Shown here in pieces: positions 1 through 8,287 of a stretch of 64,000 nt of DNA. Position 1 is the first letter of the stretch, and every line of letters starts with the position of its first letter. The notes beneath the pieces are model-generated. The model was given only the letters and a program-made list of their open reading frames with translations, had not been told where the DNA came from and made no database searches. A program made the translations under genes and the position numbers. Source of the stretch: Streptosporangium sandarakinum (GTDB taxonomy: Bacteria > Actinomycetota > Actinomycetes > Streptosporangiales > Streptosporangiaceae); the NCBI RefSeq assembly GCF_013409935.1, contig NZ_JACCCO010000001.1:2418001-2482000 (forward strand). The letters run 5' to 3'.

Positions 1-883
1 GCGCCTCGACGCCGTAGGCGCCGGCGACCGAGTCGAGCAGGCCCTTGATCAGGTCGGGGGCGGCGTGCCAGGCGTCCTCGTCCAGGCAGCGCACGGTGCC
101 CTCGGCCACGCCGTCGTCGGGGATCGCGTTGGCCACCGAGCCCGCCTCGACCCGGCCCCAGACCAGGCTCAGCGACGAGCGCGGGTCGACCCGGCGCGAC
201 AGCGCGGCCGGCAGCTCGGTGAGGATCTTGGCGAGCGCGAAGACGAGGTCGGCGGTGAGGTGCGGGCGGGCGGTGTGGCCGCCGGGGCCGCTGACCCGGA
301 TGGAGACCCGGTCGCAGGCGGAGGTGATCGGCCCGGACTTGAGGCCGACCCTGCCGACGTCCAGGCGCGGGTCGCAGTGCAGGCCGAAGATGCGGTCGAC
401 ACCGCTGATGCCGCCGGAGGCCATGACCTCCAGCGCCCCGCCGGGGAGCTCCTCGGCCGGCTGGAAGATCAGCCGGACCCTGCCGGGCAGCAGCCCGGCC
501 TCGGCCTGCTGGGCCAGGAAGAGCGAGGTGCCGAGCAGGACCGTGGTGTGCACGTCGTGACCGCAGGCGTGGCACACGCCCGGGACCGTCGAGCTGTAGG
601 GCACGTCCTTCTCGTCGGGCACGGGCAGCGCGTCGATGTCGGCCCTCAGCCCCACGGTGGGCCCGTCTCCGCTGCCGACCTCGCAGATCACGCCCGTGCC
701 GCGGGGAAGCACCGCGGGGACGAGGCCGGCCGCGATCAGGCGGTCGGCGATCCGCTGCGTGGTGCGGTACTCGGCGAAGGCGAGCTCCGGGTGCATGTGC
801 AGGTCACGGCGGAAGTCAATGAGCTCCTGCTCTGACCCGGCGAGAAACGCGTCGAGCTCTCCCCGGAGATTACGCCCCCGCAT
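1..883 (-). CDS. M20-family amidohydrolase, C-terminus cut by window edge
   Basis: The frame opens with ATG at 883 (MRGRNLRGELDAFLAGSEQ) and runs off the window, giving at least 294 residues of a family usually near 400. It has the M20 N-acyl-amino-acid/peptide amidohydrolase signature: DFRRDLHMHPEL near the start, GLRADIDALP, the metal-binding CHACGHDVHTT, then FQPAEE with the catalytic glutamates, and a dimerisation region around SGPGGHTARPH. Such enzymes are cytosolic di-metal hydrolases that remove acyl or amino-acid groups from amides. The exact substrate (hippurate, N-acyl amino acid, indole-acetyl amino acid) cannot be read from the sequence. GGAAGG lies 6 nt before the ATG and supports this start. 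The gene is divergent from the ATP-grasp gene across about 660 bp. Confidence 0.9.
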   Translation of the reverse strand, partial: MRGRNLRGELDAFLAGSEQELIDFRRDLHMHPELAFAEYRTTQRIADRLIAAGLVPAVLPRGTGVICEVGSGDGPTVGLRADIDALPVPDEKDVPYSSTVPGVCHACGHDVHTTVLLGTSLFLAQQAEAGLLPGRVRLIFQPAEELPGGALEVMASGGISGVDRIFGLHCDPRLDVGRVGLKSGPITSACDRVSIRVSGPGGHTARPHLTADLVFALAKILTELPAALSRRVDPRSSLSLVWGRVEAGSVANAIPDDGVAEGTVRCLDEDAWHAAPDLIKGLLDSVAGAYGVEA

Positions 884-1540
884 TGTGCACCTTCCCATCC
901 GCGTCAGCGGCTTCGAACGTCGCGGCAATCATGAACAACTGCCCCGGAATCACGTGATCCAACGGGCAGCCTGAAAACGGCCGTCGCGCCGATGGGCCGG
1001 AGTGGATGCGTGGACCGCGCCGGCGCGAATCAAGGAACGCCGACACGGAGGTGCGAGCCAGTGTGAGGCGACCGGCGTACCGACGATGACATCGACTTTA
1101 TCCCTCCCACGCGGCCCCTCGCCGCCATCTGGACCAAATGTTTTGTCGCCCCGTGGCCTTCTCGGGCACCTTCTGACCCGTTGGAACCAGGGGTGATGAC
1201 CCGTATTGGCCATGCCGGTAGCCGTACCGGGGGGTGGGAGGGGTACCCGGGCGCCGGAGACCGCCGGGGGACGCCGGGAGCGGCCCCCGGGAGGCGGGCG
1301 CCGGAGGCGATTGCTGCAAGTGGACGCCGGAGGTGAGAGGGGGACGATCCGGGGAAGCAGGGCGGAGAGACGGCCCCGGGCGAGAACCCCGGCATGCCGG
1401 GCCGCCGCATGCGCCGGGGGAGTGGCCCGTATCGGCTCCCTTGAAACATCAACGAACTGGCAATTTACGTCACCTCAGGTGCCAGTGATCGAACCCGGCG
1501 GAGTGATGCTACCGATAGGAATGCGTGCTTCACTCCGCAT
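884..1540. other. Long divergent intergenic region
   Basis: This 657-base space separates the divergent M20 and ATP-grasp genes. The only open frames are Arg/Pro-rich and lack ribosome sites, so I call no gene. Visible structure: a perfect palindrome ATCACGTGAT at 949-958, near the M20 side, and an imperfect CACCTCAGGTG palindrome at 1471-1481 flanked by TGGCA (1458-1462) and TGCCA (1480-1484), which could be an operator for the ATP-grasp gene. A TTGAAA at 1441-1446 has no convincing -10 partner. I saw no likely precursor peptide for the ligase here. Confidence 0.5.
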
Positions 1541-2959
1541 ATGATCGCTCACATCCCGTTTGGGGAGAATCACTCCAGATTGAGCATCTTCGAACCGGAT
1601 GAGGGGACCTTGGTGGTCATCCCATCGCTGTCCCTGCCCCAGGACGAGCTGCGCAGGATCACCGGCGCCCTCTGCTACGAGGAGCGACTGCTGTTCCTGC
1701 TGCTGACACTCAGGCGCCCCTCCGTCGAGATCGTCTACATCACCTCGATGCCCGTGGACACCGCGATCGTGGACTACTACCTCGGTTTCCTCGACGACCC
1801 GGACGAGGCCCGCACGCGCCTGCAGATGATCAGTCTCGACGATCCGGACACCCGGCCGCTGAGCGCGGCGCTGCTGGACCGCCCCGACCTCCTCGACCGG
1901 ATCCTCGACCGGACCGCCGGCCGGCCCGGCGGCGCGTGCCTGGTGCCGTTCGTGGTCAGCGAGTACGAGGAACGGCTCGCCGGGCTGCTCGGCCTGCCCG
2001 TCTACGGCCCGGCCACCTCACTGGCCCACCTGGGCTCCAAGAGCGGCGGGCGGATGCTGGCCGAGGAGGCGGGGGTGCCCACCGCCCGGGGCTTCTCCGA
2101 CCTGCGGTCGCTGACCGAGGTCGAGCACGCGGCCCGCGCGCTGGCCCCGGCCTCCAAGCTGATGGTCAAGCTCAACAACAGCTACTCCGGGCTGGGGAAC
2201 GCGATCGTCATCAAGGACGACCGGCCGCTCACCGCCTGCCCCACGAGCTTCTCGGCGGCGGACGAGACCTGGACCACGTTCGCCGAGAAGATCGCCGAAC
2301 GGGGCGCGGTCATCGAGGAGTTCGTCCAGGGCCGGCCGCTGCACTCCCCCAGCGCCCTGGCCATGGTCACACCGGGCGGCGGTCACGGCGTCATCGCCAC
2401 GCACGAGCAGGTTCTCGGCGGCCCGAACGGCGACGTCTACAAGGGCTGCGTCTTCCCGGCCCGGCCGGAGTACCGCGCCGAGGTGGCCGCCTGCGCCGAG
2501 CGGATCGCCGGGGTCCTCGCCGCCCGCGGGGTGGTCGGGCTGTTCGGCGTCGACTTCTTCGCGGTCAAGACCGACGGCGGCTACCGGGCGCTGCTGTGCG
2601 AGGTCAACCTGCGCATCGGCGGCACCACGCACCCCCTGGGCGCGGCGATGCTCAGCACCGGCGCCGTCTACGACCCGGCCTCCGGCACGCTGCGGTGCGG
2701 AGACCGCGCCAAGCACTACGTGGCGACCGACAACTGCGACGCCGAGAACCTGCGGGGCCGCACCCCCGGGGACGTCGTCAAGCTGGTGCACGACTTCGGG
2801 CTGGGGTTCGACCGCGAGCGGCGCACGGGCAACGTGCTGCACCTCATGGGAGCGATCTCCCAGTACGGCAAGCTCGGCTTCACCAGCATCGGCGACTCGG
2901 CGGAGGAGGCCGCCGAGCTACACCTTCGGACGCTGGACGCCCTCCGCCGGGCCGTGTAG
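1541..2959 (+). CDS. PGM1-like ATP-grasp peptide ligase (orphan)
   Basis: The 472-residue product has an N-terminal pre-ATP-grasp region (about 1-150), a central ATP-grasp fold, and a C-terminal segment resembling that of the pheganomycin peptide ligase PGM1. Visible ATP-grasp elements are LMVKLNNSYSGLGNAI (nucleotide-binding lysine and glycine loop), VIEEFVQG, GLFGVDFFAV and the metal-binding CEVNLRIGGTTHP. The C-terminal YVATDN...GDVVKLVHDFGLGFD...LGFTSIGDS pattern is what points to the PGM1-related family. Family members join an amino-acid-like acid to a peptide amine using ATP. No precursor peptide, transporter or protease lies next to it, so the substrate is unknown. ATG at 1541 has no clear ribosome site. 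A 12-codon frame (1506-1544) ends on an ATGA overlap with it and may couple translation. The 3' end overlaps the convergent SCO4848-like gene by 42 bp. Confidence 0.75.
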   Translation: MIAHIPFGENHSRLSIFEPDEGTLVVIPSLSLPQDELRRITGALCYEERLLFLLLTLRRPSVEIVYITSMPVDTAIVDYYLGFLDDPDEARTRLQMISLDDPDTRPLSAALLDRPDLLDRILDRTAGRPGGACLVPFVVSEYEERLAGLLGLPVYGPATSLAHLGSKSGGRMLAEEAGVPTARGFSDLRSLTEVEHAARALAPASKLMVKLNNSYSGLGNAIVIKDDRPLTACPTSFSAADETWTTFAEKIAERGAVIEEFVQGRPLHSPSALAMVTPGGGHGVIATHEQVLGGPNGDVYKGCVFPARPEYRAEVAACAERIAGVLAARGVVGLFGVDFFAVKTDGGYRALLCEVNLRIGGTTHPLGAAMLSTGAVYDPASGTLRCGDRAKHYVATDNCDAENLRGRTPGDVVKLVHDFGLGFDRERRTGNVLHLMGAISQYGKLGFTSIGDSAEEAAELHLRTLDALRRAV

Positions 2960-3184
2960 CGCGCGCGGGTCCGAGGAGCCGCGCGGGCCCCCCGGGCCCC
3001 GTAGTCCCCGCACGCCGATCGTGCCGATGACGAGCGCGAGGAGGATGTTGACGGCCACCAGCACGCCGTGCACCACGTAGAAGGACGTCGGGTGCCCGTC
3101 GGCGAGGTTGAAGCCAAGATTGATCCACTCGAAGATCATGAAAGCGGCGACGCCGACCAGGAATCCGGCGATCTTTCGCGACAT
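2918..3184 (-). CDS. SCO4848-family small membrane protein
   Basis: The predicted 88-residue product starts MSRKIAGFLVGVAAFMIFEW and has two hydrophobic segments (about 4-22 and 38-60) separated by a short polar loop with DGHPTSFYVVH. That loop and the two-helix layout match the small actinobacterial SCO4848 family, whose role is unknown. It faces away from the D-Ala-D-Ala carboxypeptidase gene, an arrangement I recall for SCO4848/SCO4847 in Streptomyces. The start at 3184 is chosen because it begins just before the first membrane helix. An upstream in-frame start (3214) would add only polar residues. The 3' end runs into the end of the convergent ATP-grasp gene. Confidence 0.75.
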   Translation of the reverse strand: MSRKIAGFLVGVAAFMIFEWINLGFNLADGHPTSFYVVHGVLVAVNILLALVIGTIGVRGLRGPGGPRGSSDPRALHGPAEGVQRPKV

Positions 3185-3277
3185 TTGCATGGCTTCAGTA
3201 TCGCGGTGCGACATTCACCCCTGGTCAGGGCGTGGGTGGGCTTCTCCGAAACCGGGCGAAGCTACCCTGAGATCACT

Positions 3278-4492
3278 ATGGGGATGAGACATGCCGCGCC
3301 CGCGGGGGCGCTGATCGCGGCGACCGCCCTCCTCGGCGTTCCCGCCCACGCGGAGGCCGCCTCTCCGGCCGCTCCGGCCCGCGCGAGCAGCGGGCCGGCC
3401 GCGCCCGCCCGCACGGGCGACGCGCAGGTCACGGCCGCCGGTGCGGACAGCGCGCCGGTCGCGCCCGCCCGCGCGGAGAACGGGCCGGTCGGCGGCGCCG
3501 ACCTCGGCAGGCACGGCGTGATCGCGCCTCTCGGGGCGAAGGCCCCGCCCAAGACGGCCGCCCGGTCCTACGTGATCGCCGACGCCGACACCGGCGAGGT
3601 GCTCGCGGCCAAGGACCCCCACGGCCGGTTCCTCCCGGCGAGCACGCTCAAGACCCTGACCGCGCTCACCCTCATCCCGAAGATCGACAAGAAACTGAAG
3701 ATCAGACCGAGCCTGAACGCGGTGAACCAGGAGGGCAGCGCCGTCGGCCTGGTCGCGAAGCCGCTCTACACCGCCGAGGACCTGTTCAAGGCCCTGATGC
3801 TGGTCTCGGGCAACGACTGCGCGATGGCGCTGGCCGAGGCCAACGGCGGGCTGGACAAGACCCTGCGGGAGATGAACGCCGAGGCCAAGCGCCTCCAGGC
3901 GTACGACACGGTGGCCAAGACGCCCAGCGGGCTGGACAAGCCGGGCCAGAGCAGCTCGGCGTACGACCTGGCGCTGATCGCCCGCGCCGGGCTGGCCGAC
4001 CGGGACTTCCGGCGCTACGTCAGCCTGAAGACCGACAAATTCCCCGCACCCAAGGGCTACTACGAGATCGGCAACCACAACAGGCTGCTCTGGCGCTACC
4101 CGGGCATGATCGGCGTCAAGAACGGCTGGACGACCAAGGCCCTGGGCAGCTTCGTCGGCGCGGCCCGCCGCGACGGTCACACGATCATCGTGTCGATCAT
4201 GCGGCACGACGGCTACTTCTGGGACGAGGTCGCCAAGCTGCTCGACTGGGGTTTCTCCGCCCGCGGCAGGGTCACGCCCGTCGGGCGGCTCGTGGACCCG
4301 GTCCCCGAGGCCGCTCCGACCCCGGTCGTCCCGGCCGCGCCGCAGGTGCGCGCGAGCGCCACCCCGGCCGCCGCCGCCCGCGAGCCCGCGGGCGGCCCCT
4401 CCCCGGTCGTCTGGTACGCGCTGGGCGCCGTCCTGCTCGGCGGCACGACCTGGCTGGTGTACGGCCTGCGCCGCCGGCGCCGGGCGGACTGA
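3278..4492 (+). CDS. D-alanyl-D-alanine carboxypeptidase (peptidase S11)
   Basis: The 404-residue product trims the terminal D-Ala from peptidoglycan stem peptides on the outer face of the membrane. It starts with a signal peptide (MGMRHAAPAGALIAATALL...AHAEA), then an Ala/Pro-rich spacer (about 25-90) containing near-repeats of the type PAPARA(S/E)xGP. The penicillin-binding catalytic domain (about 95-330) shows PASTLKTL (SxxK, nucleophile serine), LVSGNDC (SxN) and GVKNGWTT where most relatives have KTG. A second Pro/Ala linker leads to a C-terminal membrane anchor (VVWYALGAVLLGGTTWLVYG) and a basic RRRRR tail. It is therefore likely tethered at both the start of export and the C-terminus. 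The third motif being KNG instead of KTG is the one oddity. Confidence 0.92.
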   Translation: MGMRHAAPAGALIAATALLGVPAHAEAASPAAPARASSGPAAPARTGDAQVTAAGADSAPVAPARAENGPVGGADLGRHGVIAPLGAKAPPKTAARSYVIADADTGEVLAAKDPHGRFLPASTLKTLTALTLIPKIDKKLKIRPSLNAVNQEGSAVGLVAKPLYTAEDLFKALMLVSGNDCAMALAEANGGLDKTLREMNAEAKRLQAYDTVAKTPSGLDKPGQSSSAYDLALIARAGLADRDFRRYVSLKTDKFPAPKGYYEIGNHNRLLWRYPGMIGVKNGWTTKALGSFVGAARRDGHTIIVSIMRHDGYFWDEVAKLLDWGFSARGRVTPVGRLVDPVPEAAPTPVVPAAPQVRASATPAAAAREPAGGPSPVVWYALGAVLLGGTTWLVYGLRRRRRAD

Positions 4493-4571
4493 GGCCCGCC
4501 CGCGGGACCGCCCGGGGCGGATCGAGGCCGGCCGGGACGGGATCGGGGCCGGTAGGGAGCATCGGCGCCCG

Positions 4572-5615
4572 TCAGGCCCGGTCCCGCGGGTCCTCGCCGG
4601 GCCGTTCGCCGTCGGACCGTTCATCGTCGGACCGATCACCGTCGGACCGATCACCGTCGGGCTGATCGGCACCGGGCAGGACGCCGGCGGGCAGGGCGCC
4701 GGACGGGACGGGCGTCGGCTCGGGCGGCGGGCCGAACATGGCGGTCTCCGTCCACGCCGCCGCGAAGAGGATCACCCTGGCCGACAGGTTGATCCACACC
4801 AGCAGCCCCACCATCACCGCGAACACCCCGTAGATGGGGTTGTTCAGCGTCCGGGCCAGGATGAAGGTGGCGAGCTGCTTGAGCAGGCCGAAACCGATCC
4901 CGCCCAGCAGCGCGCCGCGCAGCAGCGCCTTCGTCGGCTGCCGGGAGCGGCCCACCCAGCGCAGGATGATCAGGAAGAGGACGACGTCGGCCAGCAGGCT
5001 CACCGCGAGGCCCGCGAGCCGGACCGCCGTCCAGCCGACCGGCGAGCTTTCCAGCCCCAGCCACCCGGCCACCGTCCCGCCCGCCTGGGTGGCGAAGCTG
5101 CCGACCAGCACCGAGGTGATCGCGGTGACGCCGATCAGCACGAAGGCGGCCAGGTCGCGGAGCTTGGCCAGCAGGAAGTTCAGCGGCGGCTCGGTGGTCA
5201 TGGAGACCTGGCGGAGCGCGCCGCGCAGCGCGTCGATCGCGCCGAGCCCGGCGTAGAGCAGGCCGATGAGGCCGATGATCCCGGCGCTGGCCCGCGAGTC
5301 GGCGATCTGCTTGATCGGAAGCCTCGACGACAGGCCGGGGAGGTAGGCGTCGATGGCCTTCTGCAGGGCCACGGTGGCGTTGACGTCCAGCGTCAGGAAG
5401 TAACCGAAGACCGCGAAGGCCAGCGCGATGATCGGGAAGAACGACAGGAACGCGAAATAGGTCACCGCCCCGGCCAGCCGGTCGCCGGACTGGACCTGGT
5501 AGCGCTGCACGCTCCGGATGAGGTGATCGACCCAGGGCCACCTGATCCGGTTGTCCTCGATGACGCCCCGGCCCCGCTCGCGGATCACCCGGATCCGCTC
5601 CTGCACGCTCTTCAC
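4572..5615 (-). CDS. YihY/BrkB-family membrane protein
   Basis: The 347-residue integral membrane protein carries the YihY/virulence factor BrkB domain (about 30-290) with six predicted helices. Typical motifs are AGAVTYFAFLSFFPIIAL in the first helix, GLIGLLYAGLGAID, and NPIYGVFAVMVGLLVWINLSA near the end. The family was once annotated as ribonuclease BN; its true role, probably in the envelope, is unsettled. The C-terminal 50 residues are hydrophilic and repetitive (DGDRSDGDRSDDERSDGE), encoded by a 15-bp tandem repeat at 4608-4667, and are probably a disordered cytosolic tail. It lies convergent with the carboxypeptidase gene and 163 bp downstream of trpS. Confidence 0.9.
   Translation of the reverse strand: MKSVQERIRVIRERGRGVIEDNRIRWPWVDHLIRSVQRYQVQSGDRLAGAVTYFAFLSFFPIIALAFAVFGYFLTLDVNATVALQKAIDAYLPGLSSRLPIKQIADSRASAGIIGLIGLLYAGLGAIDALRGALRQVSMTTEPPLNFLLAKLRDLAAFVLIGVTAITSVLVGSFATQAGGTVAGWLGLESSPVGWTAVRLAGLAVSLLADVVLFLIILRWVGRSRQPTKALLRGALLGGIGFGLLKQLATFILARTLNNPIYGVFAVMVGLLVWINLSARVILFAAAWTETAMFGPPPEPTPVPSGALPAGVLPGADQPDGDRSDGDRSDDERSDGERPGEDPRDRA
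4608..4667. repeat. 15-bp tandem repeat (4 copies) inside the YihY gene
   Basis: Four successive 15-base units (4608-4622, 4623-4637, 4638-4652, 4653-4667) share the core cgtcggaccgatc. Because 15 is a multiple of three, the repeat stays in frame and encodes the Asp/Ser/Arg-rich tail (DGDRS units) of the YihY protein on the minus strand. Confidence 0.85.
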
Positions 5616-5715
5616 GTGCTCTCCCTACCCGGATCATCGCGGCGCAGCGCGCGGACGCACCGCCCGGCGCGGGCGTCCCGCCCGGGTCACCGTACGGGGG
5701 TTCCGTTCCGGGCGC

Positions 5716-5739
5716 GGGAGCGCCGCGCCCGGCGCTCCC
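5716..5739 (-). terminator. Hairpin downstream of trpS
   Basis: GGGAGCGCC (5716-5724) pairs perfectly with GGCGCTCCC (5731-5739) over a six-base loop, about 40 bases past the trpS stop. There is no clear U-tract, as is common in this GC range. Confidence 0.5.
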
Positions 5740-5778
5740 CCGCGTCCGGCGACGATCCGGGAGGGGGCGGGGAGGCGG

Positions 5779-6783
5779 TCAGAGGGCGGGCAGGAAGCCG
5801 ACGCGGTCGCGGACCTTCGCCATCGTCTCGGCGGCCACGGCGCGGGCGCGGGCGGCGCCGGTCGCGAGCATCCGGTCGAGCTCGGTCTCGTCGGCGAGCA
5901 GCTTCTCGGTCCGCTCCCGGATCGGCGTGAAGGTCTCCATGACGGCCTCGGCGACGTCCTTCTTGAAGGTGCCGTAGCCCTGCCCGGCGTACCGGGCCTC
6001 CAGCTCGGGGATCGGCGTGCCGGTCAGCGCGGACTGGATCCGCAGCAGGTTGGTGACGCCGGGCTTGTTCTCCTCGTCGGCGACGACCTCCGAGCCGGTG
6101 TCGGTGACCGCCCGCATGACCTTCTTGCGGAGCGTGGAGGGCTGCTCCAGCAGGTCGAGGATGCCGGTGGGCGAGGAGGAGGACTTGGACATCTTGGCAG
6201 TGGGGTCCTGGAGGTCCGTGATCTTCTCGACGCCCTTGACGATGTGCGCCGCGGGCATCGTGAACGTCTCGCCGAAGCGGTGGTTGAAGCGCTGCGCGAG
6301 GTCGCGGGTGAGCTCCAGGTGCTGCTTCTGGTCGGCCCCGACCGGGACCTGGTCGGCCTGGTAGAGCAGGATGTCGGCGGCCTGCAGGATCGGGTAGGTG
6401 AACAGGCCGACCCCGGCCGAGCTCTCGCCGTACCGGGCCGACTTGTCCTTGAACTGGGTCATCCGGGCGGCCTCGCCCATGCCGGTGAGGCAGATCAGCA
6501 CCCAGGCCAGCTCGGTGTGCTCGCGGACGTGGCTCTGGACGAAGACGGTGGAGCGCTCGGGGTCCAGGCCGGCGGCGAAGAGCTGGGCGGCGGCGACGCG
6601 GGAGCGCCTGCGCAGGACCTCCGGCTGGTGCTCCACCGTGATCGCGTGCAGGTCGACGACGCAGTAGAAGGCGTCGTAGCCCTCCTGCATGGCGACGTAC
6701 TGCCGCACCGCACCCAGGTAGTTGCCCAGGTGGAAGGAGTCGGCGGTGGGCTGGATACCGGACAGGACACGAGGACTGGCCAT
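5779..6783 (-). CDS. trpS: Tryptophanyl-tRNA synthetase
   Basis: The 334-residue class I aminoacyl-tRNA synthetase charges tRNA-Trp in the cytosol. It begins [24 protein letters not shown], which holds the HIGH-type motif as [14 protein letters not shown] carries the KMSKS loop. Also visible are [34 protein letters not shown] (in shorter pieces: [25 protein letters not shown]), which forms the tryptophan/adenylate pocket. The length is normal for bacterial TrpRS. I start at ATG 6783; an in-frame TTG at 6792 would add three residues. The gene begins 14 bases after the stop of the CNNM/CorC gene and may be co-transcribed with it. Confidence 0.96.
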   Translation of the reverse strand: MASPRVLSGIQPTADSFHLGNYLGAVRQYVAMQEGYDAFYCVVDLHAITVEHQPEVLRRRSRVAAAQLFAAGLDPERSTVFVQSHVREHTELAWVLICLTGMGEAARMTQFKDKSARYGESSAGVGLFTYPILQAADILLYQADQVPVGADQKQHLELTRDLAQRFNHRFGETFTMPAAHIVKGVEKITDLQDPTAKMSKSSSSPTGILDLLEQPSTLRKKVMRAVTDTGSEVVADEENKPGVTNLLRIQSALTGTPIPELEARYAGQGYGTFKKDVAEAVMETFTPIRERTEKLLADETELDRMLATGAARARAVAAETMAKVRDRVGFLPAL

Positions 6784-6797
6784 AGCATGCAATTCTG

Positions 6798-8165
6798 TCA
6801 GCTGTCGGGAGTGGTCGGTGCCTCCACCGTCCCCGCCGACCCGGCCGGTCCGGCCGCTCCCGCCGGTTCCGCCGGCTCCGCCGGAGGGAGGCGGCGCTTG
6901 ACGCGGACCCGCGAGACCCTGCGGCCGTCCATGCCGGTGACCGACAGCTCGAACCCGGGGATCTCCACCCGCTCCCCCATCGCCGGAAGATGGCCCAGGG
7001 TCGCCATGACGAACCCGCCGAGGGTCTCGTAGGGGCCGTCCGGCAGGCGGATCCCGGTCTCGGCGGCCACCACGTCGAGGTTGGCCAGGCCGTCCAGCTC
7101 GACCTCCCCGGCCGGCAGCACGACCGGCTTGTCCTCCACGTCGTGCTCGTCGCGGATGTCGCCGATGAGCTCCTCGACCAGGTCCTCCATCGTGACGATG
7201 CCGGCGGTCCCGCCGTACTCGTCGACCACGATGGCCAGGTGGTGGCCCTCGCGGCGCATCTCCGACAGGGTGGCCATCAGCCGCTTGGTGGTGGGCACCA
7301 GCTTGACCGGGCGGATCGGCACCAGCTCGCTGATCGGCTCGATCGATCCGGTCAGCACGGGGTCGAGCAGGTCGCGTATGTGGACGAACCCCACGACGTC
7401 GTCATAGGAGTCGCGGTAGACGGGGAAGCGGGAGTGCGGCATCGCGGCGGCCAGGACGGCGGCCTCGGCCAGCCGGGTGTCGGCCGACATGAACTCCACC
7501 TCGGTGCGGGGCAGCATCACCTCGCGGAGCTGCCGCTTGCCGGCGGCGAAGACCTCCGCGATCAGGTGACGCTCGTCCGCGGTGAGCTCCTGGTGGCCGA
7601 CCACCATGTCGCGCAGCTCCTCGGTGGTGATCGCCTCCCGGTCCTCCTCGGGGTTGCCGCCGAGCAGCTTGACCACGCCGTCGGTGGACTTCGACAGCGC
7701 CCAGATGACCGGCCGCGACAGCGCGGCCATGCGGTCCAGGAACGGCGCGACCAGCAGCGAGATGCCCTCGGCGCGCTGCAGGGCGAGCCGCTTGGGCGCG
7801 AGCTCGCCCAGCACCAGGGAGAAGTAGGAGATGGCGAGCGTGACCAGCACCAGGGACAGCGGGGCGGCGACGGTCGCGGGCACCCCCCAGCCGGCCACCG
7901 CCGGGACCAGGCCCCGGGCGAGGGTGTCGGCGCCGAACGCCGCCGACAGCATGGTCGCCACGGTCACGCCGATCTGCACGGCCGACAGGAAGCGGTTGGG
8001 ATCGCGGGCCAGCCGGGCCGCCCGCGCCCCCCTGCGCCCCCGGGAGCCGAGCCTGCGCACCTGGCTCTCCCGGAGGGAGACCATGGCCATCTCGGCGGCC
8101 GCGAAGAAGCCGCCGATCAGTATGAAGAGCAGCACCAGGGCGATGTTCGCCACGACGCCGTTCAT
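6798..8165 (-). CDS. CNNM/CorC-type (hemolysin-family) transporter
   Basis: The 455-residue membrane protein belongs to the CNNM/CorC/HlyC family, linked to Mg2+ and other divalent cation transport. From N to C: a DUF21 (CNNM) membrane domain with three to four helices (about 1-190; begins [27 protein letters not shown]), a CBS-domain pair (about 205-335; contains [10 protein letters not shown] and [26 protein letters not shown]), and the CorC_HlyC C-terminal domain (about 345-425; [15 protein letters not shown]). The tail is a low-complexity [15 protein letters not shown] stretch. ATG 8165 is chosen because GGAG sits 9 bases upstream and the first helix begins right after it. It is divergent from galE. 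Confidence 0.92.
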   Translation of the reverse strand: MNGVVANIALVLLFILIGGFFAAAEMAMVSLRESQVRRLGSRGRRGARAARLARDPNRFLSAVQIGVTVATMLSAAFGADTLARGLVPAVAGWGVPATVAAPLSLVLVTLAISYFSLVLGELAPKRLALQRAEGISLLVAPFLDRMAALSRPVIWALSKSTDGVVKLLGGNPEEDREAITTEELRDMVVGHQELTADERHLIAEVFAAGKRQLREVMLPRTEVEFMSADTRLAEAAVLAAAMPHSRFPVYRDSYDDVVGFVHIRDLLDPVLTGSIEPISELVPIRPVKLVPTTKRLMATLSEMRREGHHLAIVVDEYGGTAGIVTMEDLVEELIGDIRDEHDVEDKPVVLPAGEVELDGLANLDVVAAETGIRLPDGPYETLGGFVMATLGHLPAMGERVEIPGFELSVTGMDGRRVSRVRVKRRLPPAEPAEPAGAAGPAGSAGTVEAPTTPDS

Positions 8166-8222
8166 GAGTACGTCTCCATCATGACCGTCGCCCGTTTCGA
8201 CTGTGCCCGATATTTGATGTGA

Positions 8223-8234
8223 CAGCATATGCTG
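8223..8234. promoter_or_regulatory. Perfect 12-bp palindrome in the CNNM/galE divergent region
   Basis: CAGCATATGCTG is a perfect inverted repeat in the 122-bp space between the two divergent genes. It lies in an unusually A/T-rich patch (8205-8275) and is a candidate operator serving one or both promoters. I could not assign a confident -35/-10 pair. Confidence 0.4.
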
Positions 8235-8287
8235 GCACCAGGCGTACATAAATAAACAATTACAAACACCACCAAACAGGAGGGTCT

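Noticed and set aside
1030-1452. Minus-strand frame of 140 codons in the long upstream gap
   Set aside because: Pro/Arg-rich, no ribosome site, no family; treated as non-coding.
3215-4672. Long open frame antisense to the carboxypeptidase
   Set aside because: At this G+C, antisense frames stay open by chance. The product is Arg/Gly/Ala-rich without any family motif, while the other strand encodes a complete S11 enzyme.
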